From Magnetovibrio sp. (lineage in GTDB: Bacteria > Pseudomonadota > Alphaproteobacteria > Rhodospirillales > Magnetovibrionaceae), in NCBI GenBank assembly GCA_016763895.1, contig JAESSV010000124.1, positions 1-7,204 of the forward strand: a DNA stretch of 7,204 nucleotides, in the 5' to 3' direction. Below, piece after piece: positions 1 through 6,579 of the stretch. The notes beneath the pieces are model-generated. The model saw only the letters and a program-made list of their open reading frames with translations, searched no databases and was not told the DNA's origin. Positions within the stretch are counted from its first letter, which is position 1. Each line of letters starts with the position of its first letter. A program made the translations under genes and the position numbers.

Positions 1-283
1 CATCGAGTTCTTCTGTGATTTTGATCTGACAGCCCAAACGAGACGTATGGGTCAGGCCAAAAGCCAGGTCCAGCATGTCTTCTTCTTCTTCGCTGGCTTC
101 GTCTAATTTTGCGAACCACTTTTCAGCGACCACGACGTGGCAGGTGGAACACGCCAACGAGCCTTCGCAGGCCCCTTCTAAATCAAGGCCATTTTTGTGC
201 GCGACTTCCAATACGGAAAGGCCAATGGGAGCGTCTACTTCGGTACGTTTTCCATCGCTATCAATAAAGGTGATTTTTGGCAT
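1..283 (-). CDS. fdx: [2Fe-2S] ferredoxin, ISC (adrenodoxin) type; 3' end cut by window edge
   Basis: Electron carrier of the ISC pathway, thought to deliver electrons to the IscS-IscU complex for persulfide reduction or cluster coupling; cytosolic. The first 94 codons are present, and about 15-20 C-terminal residues should lie beyond base 1. The cluster ligands are visible as C39-X5-C45-X2-C48-X36-C85 (motif [10 protein letters not shown], then RLGCQI), the vertebrate-type/adrenodoxin pattern. An acidic stretch ([12 protein letters not shown], about residues 61-72) matches the partner-binding helix of this family. Start choice: ATG at 283 (MPKITFID) has GGAG 10 nt upstream. An in-frame ATG at 292 (adding MKF) has GGAG only 1 nt away and is less likely. 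It lies 72 nt after hscA in the same direction, so it is probably the last or next-to-last operon gene. Family assignment is very secure; the 3' end cannot be judged. Confidence 0.95.
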   Translation of the reverse strand, partial: MPKITFIDSDGKRTEVDAPIGLSVLEVAHKNGLDLEGACEGSLACSTCHVVVAEKWFAKLDEASEEEEDMLDLAFGLTHTSRLGCQIKITEELD

Positions 284-355
284 AAACTTCATACTCCAAT
301 AAACTCAACACAATGCTGGGCAGTATGTACTTGAGAATGTGTCCCAAAACAAGTG

Positions 356-2245
356 TTACTCGCTCAACGTTGTGACTTTGACTCCGGTCAAAGCCTCGCG
401 GATACCTTTGTCCATGCGTTTTTCGGCAAACGCTTGGGTGGCATCGTCTAAGTCTTTGGCGGCATCGTTGATTGCAACACGATCATTGCCTTTGATAACA
501 TGGTGCAAATCATCCATTTTTTCGCCAATGGCTTCACGTTCACGAACGCTCAACAACTTACAATCGGCTTGAAGGGCTGAGGTGACCGCATTCATGGCCC
601 GTTCGGCCTCGACCCGGGCTTCGCCAAGCAAGCGCCGTTCCATATCACCCTTGGCATTGGCCATGGAATCATAAAGCATTTGCGACATTTCTTCTTCGCT
701 GATGCCGTACGTGGGTTTGACTTCGACGTGTTGTTCAATGCCGCTGGTGTCTTCGGCGGCTGAAACCGTCAACAGCCCATCTGCATCGACTTGGAAGGTG
801 ACACGAATGTGTGCGGCCCCCGCCGCCATGGGCGGAATGCCTGTTAAGTTAAACCGGGCCAGGGACCTGTTTTGGTCGACCATTTCCCGCTCGCCCTGAA
901 CCACATGAATGGCCATGGCCGATTGGCCGTCTTTGAATGTGGTGAATTCCTGGGCCTTTGCCACCGGAATTGGCGTGTTGCGGGGAATAACTTTTTCCAC
1001 CAACCCCCCCATGGTTTCCAAACCCAAGGACAAGGGGGTGATGTCTAACAACAATGTATCAGACCCTTTGGTTAAGGCTTCGGCTTGCAACGCGGCCCCC
1101 ACGGCGACCACTTGGTCGGGGTCAATGTCGGCTAAGGGTTCTGATCCAAAATAATCCGCCACGGATTTTCGAACCAAGGGCACACGTGTCGACCCCCCCA
1201 CCAAGACGACGCCTTTGATATCATCTGCATCAAAACCCGCTTCGGTGAGAACGTCATGGCAAATTTTAATCGTGCGTTTAGCGTCGGCCTCGATCAAACC
1301 GTTGAACGTGGCCCGATCAAGCGTGTGCTTGGAATTTATATCATCTGCGGTCAAAACCCAATCGCCACGCTCAGCGTTGGTCAGGCATTCTTTGGCCAAT
1401 CTGGCGGTCATCAAGGCCAGTTTGACATCGGCTGAATTTAAAGTCGTCTCGCCCAGTTCTGCCTTGCGTTGTTGCAAGAAGTGATCCGCAATGGCGTGAT
1501 CAAAATCATCCCCGCCCAAAGCCGCATCGCCACCCGTCGCCAAAACCTGAAACACGCCTTTTTGCATGCGCAACACCGACACGTCAAAGGTTCCGCCGCC
1601 CAAACCATAAACCACGAACAGGCCTTCTACGCCTTTGTCCAAACCATAGGCCAAAGCCGCAGCGGTGGGTTCGTTGACCAAACGCAGGACTTCAAGCCCC
1701 GCAAGACGCGCCGCGTCTTTGGTTGCGGTGCGTTGCGCATCATCGAAATAGGCCGGCACGGTGATCACGGATTTTGTCACAGATCCGCCCAAATGGTCTT
1801 CGGCCCGATCGCGCAAGGCCCGCAAGATATCCGCGGAAATCTCAACGGGAGTGAGAATTTGTGTGCCGACCTTCAACCGTACCAATTGCGTGGTGTCTTC
1901 GGTCACAGGGGCCAAATCAAATGGCAACTGACCGCCTAGGGCTTTTAAATCGTTGGGACCCCGCCCCATCAATCGTTTTATGGAACTCACCACACTGTCG
2001 GGACGGCTCAACAACAAACGTTTTGCCAAGTCCCCAACAATGGCAGATCCATCGGGGGCATAGGCCACAATGGACGGCACCAACCCGTCACCGGCGTCGT
2101 CTTTAAAGACTTCGGCCACGTTATTTGTGCTCATGGCCACGACGGAATTGGTGGTTCCCAAATCGATGCCAATGGCAAAGTCGGTTTCGCTATCGGTTGT
2201 GTTCGCCATAGCTCCGGGCTCGAGTATTTGCAGCACTTGCGCCAT
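356..2245 (-). CDS. hscA: Fe-S assembly Hsp70-type chaperone HscA
   Basis: Specialised Hsp70 ATPase that, with HscB, binds the LPPVK motif of IscU and promotes cluster transfer. At 629 residues it is slightly longer than the E. coli protein (616). The N-terminus [11 protein letters not shown] resembles the usual HscA start. The nucleotide-binding domain spans about residues 23-390: phosphate-1 loop [10 protein letters not shown] (26-34), K90 in [17 protein letters not shown] (163-172), [11 protein letters not shown] with E192, and adenosine motif [10 protein letters not shown] (349-358). The linker [18 protein letters not shown] (397-414) is followed by the beta substrate-binding domain (to about 507) and a helical lid ending in [11 protein letters not shown]. 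Oddity: the phosphate-2 motif is [10 protein letters not shown]. Residue 214 is Gly where Hsp70s carry Asp (Asp199 of bovine Hsc70), while T219 and D221 are intact. The gene starts 12 nt after hscB, with AAAGGA 8 nt before ATG. Reading frame is intact throughout. Confidence 0.97.
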   Translation of the reverse strand: MAQVLQILEPGAMANTTDSETDFAIGIDLGTTNSVVAMSTNNVAEVFKDDAGDGLVPSIVAYAPDGSAIVGDLAKRLLLSRPDSVVSSIKRLMGRGPNDLKALGGQLPFDLAPVTEDTTQLVRLKVGTQILTPVEISADILRALRDRAEDHLGGSVTKSVITVPAYFDDAQRTATKDAARLAGLEVLRLVNEPTAAALAYGLDKGVEGLFVVYGLGGGTFDVSVLRMQKGVFQVLATGGDAALGGDDFDHAIADHFLQQRKAELGETTLNSADVKLALMTARLAKECLTNAERGDWVLTADDINSKHTLDRATFNGLIEADAKRTIKICHDVLTEAGFDADDIKGVVLVGGSTRVPLVRKSVADYFGSEPLADIDPDQVVAVGAALQAEALTKGSDTLLLDITPLSLGLETMGGLVEKVIPRNTPIPVAKAQEFTTFKDGQSAMAIHVVQGEREMVDQNRSLARFNLTGIPPMAAGAAHIRVTFQVDADGLLTVSAAEDTSGIEQHVEVKPTYGISEEEMSQMLYDSMANAKGDMERRLLGEARVEAERAMNAVTSALQADCKLLSVREREAIGEKMDDLHHVIKGNDRVAINDAAKDLDDATQAFAEKRMDKGIREALTGVKVTTLSE

Positions 2246-2257
2246 TCAAGTTGTCCT

Positions 2258-2887
2258 TTAGGCCATCAAGCGAGCACGTACATGACGCACTTCACCCAAC
2301 ATTTTTTGAAGATATTTAAACCGTGTGGTGAGCTTGCAAGCCGTTTCAATGTCACCATCATGAAAGGCTTCGGACAAGCCGGAAATCACCTTGTTCGTAT
2401 CGGCTTTGGTTGCTTTCGCCAAAGCCTTTAAATCCGCCATGGTTTCGATGGATTCCAGACGCTCGCGCATCTCCATAGCTTCCATCAAAACAGCTTGATC
2501 ATGGACCGTATTGGCGGCTTTGGGCAAGCCATCCACGGCCAACAAATGCACCATATAATCGGCACGGTGCAACGGGTCTTTCAAGGTTTCATAAGCATCG
2601 TTCAAAGCCGTTGCTTGTTGTTGGCTCAAAGCCTTTTCTTTCACCGTTTTGGTGGCAAAGCTGTCTGGGTGAAGTTGGCGTTGCAAATCAAAATACAATT
2701 GATCAAGCGCAGCCACATCCACATCAAAACCAACCTCTAGCCCCAAACGTTGAAAATGAGTCACCGCAGCAGGAGCCTGCACGGCTTTGCACGTCTCGCA
2801 AAACAACGCACCCACTCCCACCGGGCCTTTACAGGACCAGCACGGTATCATTTTCAATTTGGCTTCGGTTTGAACATTCATATTCAT
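2258..2887 (-). CDS. hscB: Fe-S assembly J-domain co-chaperone HscB with N-terminal zinc-type motif
   Basis: J-type co-chaperone that delivers IscU to HscA and stimulates its ATPase. The 209-residue protein is longer than E. coli HscB (about 171) because of an N-terminal extension. That extension holds a four-cysteine motif, CWSC (C16, C19) and CETC (C30, C33), as in human HSC20/HSCB, where it binds metal. The J-domain covers about residues 44-115 and carries the essential HPD tripeptide at 73-75 (QLHPDSF), followed by helix III ALNDAYETLKDPLHRADYM. The C-terminal helical IscU-binding domain (about 125-205) ends in TTRFKYLQKMLGEV. Start: ATG at 2887 is 3 nt after the iscA stop, with no Shine-Dalgarno sequence at a useful distance (GGTGAG is 18 nt away), so translation is probably coupled to iscA. 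ATG at 2881 in frame is an equally plausible start. Confidence 0.96.
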   Translation of the reverse strand: MNMNVQTEAKLKMIPCWSCKGPVGVGALFCETCKAVQAPAAVTHFQRLGLEVGFDVDVAALDQLYFDLQRQLHPDSFATKTVKEKALSQQQATALNDAYETLKDPLHRADYMVHLLAVDGLPKAANTVHDQAVLMEAMEMRERLESIETMADLKALAKATKADTNKVISGLSEAFHDGDIETACKLTTRFKYLQKMLGEVRHVRARLMA

Positions 2888-2890
2888 GAC

Positions 2891-3229
2891 TTAAACGTGA
2901 AAGGACTCACCGCACCCACAACGGCCTTTTTCATTGGGATTTTTAAACACGAAGCCGCTTTCCAACGTGTCTTCGACATAGTCCATTTCGGTGCCGATGA
3001 TAAACATGGTGGCTTTGGGGTCGATCAAAATGGTGATTCCATCGACATCCATAGTTTCATCAAATCCATTAACTTCATCGGCAAATTCCAAGGTGTAGCT
3101 TAGGCCGGAACAGCCCTTTGTGCGCACACCTATCCGAATGCCCGCCGATGGTTTTCCACGACTGTCCAACAAGGCTTTGACATGTTGGACAGCCGCAGTC
3201 GTCATGTTGATGGGAGCAGGCAAGTTCAT
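2891..3229 (-). CDS. iscA: A-type iron-sulfur carrier IscA (HesB/IscA family)
   Basis: A-type carrier that binds iron or Fe-S clusters and passes them to target proteins, particularly for [4Fe-4S] maturation. The 112-residue protein has the three conserved cysteines: C40 in TKGCSGLSY, and C104 and C106 in GRCGCGESF near the C-terminus. The fold is single-domain, with the usual acidic middle segment (DGITILIDPKATMFI). Start choice: ATG at 3229 has GAAGGA 9 nt upstream. A longer reading from TTG at 3238 would directly abut that sequence and is rejected. It lies 21 nt after iscU and 3 nt before hscB, in the middle of the operon. The position between iscU and hscB supports IscA over ErpA or SufA, although these paralogues are hard to separate by sequence alone. 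Confidence 0.95.
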   Translation of the reverse strand: MNLPAPINMTTAAVQHVKALLDSRGKPSAGIRIGVRTKGCSGLSYTLEFADEVNGFDETMDVDGITILIDPKATMFIIGTEMDYVEDTLESGFVFKNPNEKGRCGCGESFHV

Positions 3230-3250
3230 AACCTTCAATCCTTCACACGC

Positions 3251-3652
3251 TTATTCAGCGGCGTTTTTCTTGACGCTGGTTTTTTCTTTGTAATCTTGTA
3301 CCGCAGCCTTGATAGCATCTTCGGCCAAGATAGAGCAGTGAATTTTCACAGGCGGTAAAGCCAATTCATCAGCGATATCCGTGTTTTTGATTTCCGTAGC
3401 TTGGTCCAAAGTTTTGCCTTTGATCCATTCGGTCACCAAGGAACTGGACGCAATTGCAGAACCACAGCCAAACGTCTTGAATTTGGCATCTTCGATAATG
3501 CCATCAGCGCTGACCTTGATTTGCAACTTCATCACGTCGCCGCACGCGGGTGCTCCGACGAGTCCGGTTCCGATGTTGCCATCGTCTTCATCCATAGCCC
3601 CAACATTGCGAGGGTTTTCATAGTGGTCGATAAGTTCTTTACTATAAGCCAT
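3251..3652 (-). CDS. iscU: Fe-S cluster assembly scaffold IscU
   Basis: Scaffold on which [2Fe-2S] clusters are built from IscS-derived sulfur. The 133-residue protein is nearly colinear with E. coli IscU (128), with a short extra basic C-terminal tail (KEKTSVKKNAAE). All key residues are visible: C37 and D39 in GAPACGDVMK, C63 in TFGCGSAIASS, and H105 and C106 in VKIHCSI. The HscA-recognition motif LPPVK sits at 99-103. Start choice: ATG at 3652 (MAYSKELIDHYENPRNVG) fits the family start exactly and has AAGGAG 8 nt upstream. The longer GTG-initiated reading from 3673 begins inside a palindrome and has no family support. The gene follows iscS by 39 nt, and that gap holds the palindrome listed separately. 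Confidence 0.98.
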   Translation of the reverse strand: MAYSKELIDHYENPRNVGAMDEDDGNIGTGLVGAPACGDVMKLQIKVSADGIIEDAKFKTFGCGSAIASSSLVTEWIKGKTLDQATEIKNTDIADELALPPVKIHCSILAEDAIKAAVQDYKEKTSVKKNAAE

Positions 3653-3660
3653 TGTCATAT

Positions 3661-3666
3661 CTCCTT
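3661..3666 (-). promoter_or_regulatory. Ribosome-binding site that fixes the iscU start
   Basis: AAGGAG reads toward the ATG at 3652 with 8 nt spacing. It is a stronger Shine-Dalgarno match than those before iscS (AAGG) and hscB (none), which fits a need for high scaffold output. It excludes the longer iscU reading. Confidence 0.75.
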
Positions 3667-3667
3667 G

Positions 3668-3680
3668 CCGCACGGTGCGG
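3668..3680. repeat. Perfect 13-nt palindrome in the iscS-iscU gap
   Basis: On the coding strand it reads CCGCACCGTGCGG, two 6-nt arms around one central base. In RNA it could form a 5-bp GC-rich stem with a 3-nt loop. It begins 11 nt after the iscS stop codon and ends 1 nt before the AAGGAG of iscU. It has no trailing U-run, so it is not an intrinsic terminator. Possible roles are mRNA stability or processing, modulation of iscU initiation, or a protein site; none is shown. Confidence 0.55.
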
Positions 3681-3691
3681 ACACTTAAATT

Positions 3692-4924
3692 TTAATGTTC
3701 TGCCCATTTGATGGACTTAATATCAACACCAGCTTGCGCCATGTCCCAAAGCGGGCTTAGGTCTCGCAAACGGTTCACTTCTTGAGAAATGCGCTCAATT
3801 GCATAATCAATATCATCTTCGGTGGTAAATCGACCCAGCCCCAAACGCAGGGATGTGTGGGCCAACTCTTCTTCGACACCCAAGGCGCGCAGCACATAGC
3901 TGGGCTCTAACGAGGCCGAGGTGCAGGCTGATCCCGAAGATACCCCTAAATCTTTAATCCCCATCATCAAGCCTTCGCCTTCCACGTAGGAAAACGAAAT
4001 GTTGAGATTTCCGGGAATGCGGCTTTCCAAATCGCCGTTTAAATAGATTTCAGGAATGCAGGCTTTCAGGCCTTCAAACAGTTTGATTTGGAACCCACGC
4101 AAACGTTCGGATTCCATGCCCATTTCTTTTTTCGCAATCTCGCAGGCTTTGCCAAAACCCACCACCAAAGGAGTCGGCAAGGTCCCCGAACGCATGCCGC
4201 GTTCTTGTCCACCACCGTGGATCAATGGCACCAACCGCACCCGAGGACGACGCCGTACATACAATGCGCCAACGCCCATGGGGCCATACATTTTATGACC
4301 CGAAATGGACATCAAATCGATGTTTAGGTCTTCGACATCCAACGGCATTTTGCCAACGGCTTGGGCCGCATCGGTATGGAAAAAGACCTTGTTGTCGCGG
4401 CACAATTGGCCAATTTCCTTCAACGGTTGGATCACACCAATTTCATTGTTCACCGCCATGATGGACACCAACAACGTTTTATCCGTGATGGCCGCTTTTA
4501 AATCATCTAAATCGATCAGGCCGTTTTCTTTGACGTGCAAAAAGGTCACGTCAAAACCGTCTTGTTGCAAAGACCGGCACGTTTCTAAGATGCATTTGTG
4601 TTCCGTAACGCAGGTAATGATGTGATTGCGTTGGTCACCATAAAACTTAGCCACACCTTTCAAGGCCAAATTATTGGCTTCGGTGGCTCCGGACGTAAAG
4701 ATCACTTCTTTCGGAGACGCACCAATAATAGACGCAACATGTTCGCGGGCGATTTCCACGGCGTCTTCGGCTTCCCAACCAAAATGGTGATTGCGGGAAT
4801 GGGGGTTGCCAAATTTTTCGGTCCAATAGGGGACCATAGCCTCGACCACACGTTTATCCGTGGGGGTCGTAGCTTGATAATCCATATAAAGCGGATTGTT
4901 CAGGGTCCAGTGTGCTTTCGTCAT
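3692..4924 (-). CDS. iscS: Cysteine desulfurase IscS (class I, PLP-dependent)
   Basis: Converts L-cysteine to L-alanine, carrying the sulfur as a persulfide on its active-site cysteine and passing it to IscU (and, in many bacteria, to tRNA-thiolation partners). At 410 residues it is close to the family length (about 404). Visible residues: SGATEAN phosphate-binding loop (78-84), H109 stacking on PLP (TEHK), D185 and Q188 ([10 protein letters not shown]), Schiff-base lysine K211 (SGHKMYGP), [14 protein letters not shown] (237-250) and catalytic C334 in the class I loop [17 protein letters not shown]. The C-terminus SIKWAEH matches the IscU-docking tail typical of true IscS. ATG at 4924 has AAGG 9 nt upstream. 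It follows the other desulfurase after a 30-nt AT-rich gap. Because it is adjacent to iscU and retains the docking tail, this copy is the better candidate for the housekeeping desulfurase. Confidence 0.97.
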   Translation of the reverse strand: MTKAHWTLNNPLYMDYQATTPTDKRVVEAMVPYWTEKFGNPHSRNHHFGWEAEDAVEIAREHVASIIGASPKEVIFTSGATEANNLALKGVAKFYGDQRNHIITCVTEHKCILETCRSLQQDGFDVTFLHVKENGLIDLDDLKAAITDKTLLVSIMAVNNEIGVIQPLKEIGQLCRDNKVFFHTDAAQAVGKMPLDVEDLNIDLMSISGHKMYGPMGVGALYVRRRPRVRLVPLIHGGGQERGMRSGTLPTPLVVGFGKACEIAKKEMGMESERLRGFQIKLFEGLKACIPEIYLNGDLESRIPGNLNISFSYVEGEGLMMGIKDLGVSSGSACTSASLEPSYVLRALGVEEELAHTSLRLGLGRFTTEDDIDYAIERISQEVNRLRDLSPLWDMAQAGVDIKSIKWAEH

Positions 4925-4954
4925 TTTATCTAACCTTATTATTGTTTTTAGTCA

Positions 4955-6088
4955 TTAAACAGCCGCCGTATTGTTTTGGCTTTTTCGAGCTTGGCGTTGA
5001 TATAAGTCTTTCCATGCAGATATAAAGTGATCCACGTCATTTTTTTTGTTTGTGTGCCCAAGGCTGACCCGTATTGCTGTTTTTGCAATGTCTTCTCCAA
5101 GCCCCATGGCTTTGAGAACCAAGCTTGACTTGCTTTTTCCAGAAGAACAGGCCGATCCCGCACTCACACATATTCCCGCCAAATCCATCGTCATCAATTG
5201 GGTTTCGGCACTCACACCCGCCATTGAGATAAAGCTGGTGTTCGGCAAACGTTCGACGTCATCCGCAATAACAGTGGCATCTTCAGCAAACGCCTTAATT
5301 TCGGCTTCAAGGTGATCGCGCAACGCTTTGACGTTTTGCATACCGACCAATTCAGACTTGGCTATTTCAGCGGCAACGCCAAAGCCCGAAATGCCCGAAA
5401 CATTTTCTGTTCCACCGCGCAAGCCGCCTCCTTGACCGCCGCCTCGGTTGCTGGCTTGAAGCTTGACGTCCTTGCTGGCGATCAAAGCGCCAACCCCCAA
5501 CGGGCCACCGATTTTGTGCGCGGACAAACTCAACATATCAATGCCAAGGCTTAAAAAATCAACATTAACTTTTCCCAAGGCCTGGATACCGTCTACGTGA
5601 ACCAAAGCCCCGAAACGATGCGCCAGGTGGGCGATATCTTCAATATGTTGAAGCACGCCCGTTTCGTTATTTGCCATCATCACAGAGACCAAGGCATGAC
5701 CATCGCCCGCGGCCAACATCGTTTGTAAATGCCCCAAATCAACGCGTCCAAAGGCGTCAACCGGGATGCTTTCAATATCTGATCGTGCACCCAAAACCGA
5801 GGCATGTTCCGTGGCACTCGCCAAAACCCTGACAGGGTTAACACCGTTCAAGGCCAATGTGTTGGCTTCGGTACCACACGAGGTGAAGATCACTTGAGCA
5901 CTTTTCGGGGCATTCACAGCGACCCGGACCTGTTCTCGCGCATCTTCGACCAACCGTTTGGCTTTGCGACCAGCCCCGTGTACCGATGACGGATTGCCTT
6001 CAATTTCCATCGCATAAATCACGGCCTTCTTCACCTCTGCTTTCAAAGGTGATGTCGCGTTATGGTCTAGGTACACGGTGTGGCTCAT
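4955..6088 (-). CDS. Second cysteine desulfurase (NifS/IscS-like, class I)
   Basis: PLP-dependent class V aminotransferase-fold protein of 377 residues, clearly divergent from the neighbouring IscS and shorter at the C-terminus. It belongs to the desulfurase type often encoded right after the Rrf2 regulator in alphaproteobacterial isc or suf operons; its exact job there is unclear to me. Catalytic residues are present: H95 (TEHAS), D166 and Q169 (HVDGIQALGK), K192 (SAHKIGGP), and C314 in the loop SAGSACSSGKSKSSLVL. Unusual residues: C71 in FTSCGTEAN, where Gly or Ala is usual at the second position after Thr-Ser, and G220 in GGGQGGGLRGGTENV, where GGGQE is nearly universal. It lacks the IscS-type SIKWA tail, so direct IscU docking by that route is doubtful. 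ATG at 6088 lies 12 nt after the iscR stop, with AGAGG 9 nt upstream. Likely active, but with an uncertain partner. Confidence 0.92.
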   Translation of the reverse strand: MSHTVYLDHNATSPLKAEVKKAVIYAMEIEGNPSSVHGAGRKAKRLVEDAREQVRVAVNAPKSAQVIFTSCGTEANTLALNGVNPVRVLASATEHASVLGARSDIESIPVDAFGRVDLGHLQTMLAAGDGHALVSVMMANNETGVLQHIEDIAHLAHRFGALVHVDGIQALGKVNVDFLSLGIDMLSLSAHKIGGPLGVGALIASKDVKLQASNRGGGQGGGLRGGTENVSGISGFGVAAEIAKSELVGMQNVKALRDHLEAEIKAFAEDATVIADDVERLPNTSFISMAGVSAETQLMTMDLAGICVSAGSACSSGKSKSSLVLKAMGLGEDIAKTAIRVSLGHTNKKNDVDHFISAWKDLYQRQARKSQNNTAAV

Positions 6089-6100
6089 ATCAAAGAACCT

Positions 6101-6565
6101 CTATTCAGCCGCGATCGTAACGGATCGCTCATGGTTTTTATGGCCAACACGAGCAAGGTTGTCCCGGCGTTCGGCGACATCTTCCAACGTTACAGAATCA
6201 AGATACATATAAATCTGATCGCTCAAGGCTTCCCACAAATTATGGGTCAAGCAACGCGCATTATCGGAACGACATCCTTCGGCTTCGGTACAGCGGGTGG
6301 TTGAGATGGGCTCATCTACCGCTAAAATCACATCCGAAATGCAAATTTCATTGGCGCCTCTCGCCAGCAAATATCCGCCGCCGGGACCGCGAACACTTTT
6401 AACCAGTTCCGCGCGTCTGAGCTTTCCAAACAGCTGTTCCAAATAGGACAGCGAAATTTCTTGGCGTTCCGCTATGTCGGCCAAAGCAATTGGCCGACCC
6501 GTTGATGACTTACACAAGTCTACCATGGCCATAACGGCGTACCGTCCTTTTGTGCTGAGTTTCAC
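6101..6565 (-). CDS. iscR: Rrf2-family Fe-S-sensing transcriptional regulator IscR
   Basis: Transcription factor that binds a [2Fe-2S] cluster and represses isc genes when clusters are sufficient. The protein is 154 residues. The winged helix-turn-helix (about 1-65) begins MKLSTKGRYAVMAM and contains LSYLEQLFGKLRRAELVKSVRGPGGGY; E43, which governs site selectivity in E. coli IscR, is conserved. Cluster ligands appear as C92-X5-C98-X6-C105-X2-H108. The E. coli spacing is X5 between the second and third cysteines, so there is one extra residue here. The start is GTG at 6565, with AAAGGAG 7 nt upstream, overlapping the cysE stop codon. It lies 12 nt after cysE, so no separate intergenic promoter is available. 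Autoregulation is expected from the family, but I see no convincing IscR operator in this window. Confidence 0.96.
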   Translation of the reverse strand: MKLSTKGRYAVMAMVDLCKSSTGRPIALADIAERQEISLSYLEQLFGKLRRAELVKSVRGPGGGYLLARGANEICISDVILAVDEPISTTRCTEAEGCRSDNARCLTHNLWEALSDQIYMYLDSVTLEDVAERRDNLARVGHKNHERSVTIAAE

Positions 6566-6572
6566 GTCAGTT

Positions 6573-6579
6573 CTCCTTT
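6573..6579 (-). promoter_or_regulatory. Ribosome-binding site of iscR overlapping the cysE stop codon
   Basis: AAAGGAG shares its first two A bases with the TAA stop of cysE and sits 7 nt before the GTG start of iscR. It supports GTG as the true start and suggests termination-reinitiation between cysE and iscR. Confidence 0.75.

Noticed and set aside
75..110. TTCTTC-type short repeat near the left edge
   Set aside because: It is the reverse complement of a Glu-rich acidic helix in the ferredoxin, a normal feature of that family.
304..335. Inverted repeat CTCAA/TTGAG in the hscA-fdx gap as a terminator or attenuator
   Set aside because: The arms are only 5 bp with a 22-nt loop and no U-run, too weak to support a terminator. 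The 72-nt gap shows nothing else beyond the fdx ribosome-binding site.
1469..1939. Open plus-strand frame of 156 codons opposite hscA
   Set aside because: It lies wholly antisense to the conserved ATPase domain of hscA, has no recognisable domain, and its composition is explained by the reverse complement. The other plus-strand frames are shorter and likewise antisense shadows.
4925..4954. AT-rich 30-nt gap before iscS as an internal promoter or IscR site
   Set aside because: About 20 percent GC, with a weak CTAA/TTAG pair, but no -35/-10 pair or IscR-type palindrome fits in the space. It is adequately explained as a leader with an AAGG ribosome-binding site.
4948..5163. 71-codon minus-strand frame overlapping the end of the 377-residue desulfurase
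   Set aside because: It is out of frame with a clearly conserved gene and shows no family features.
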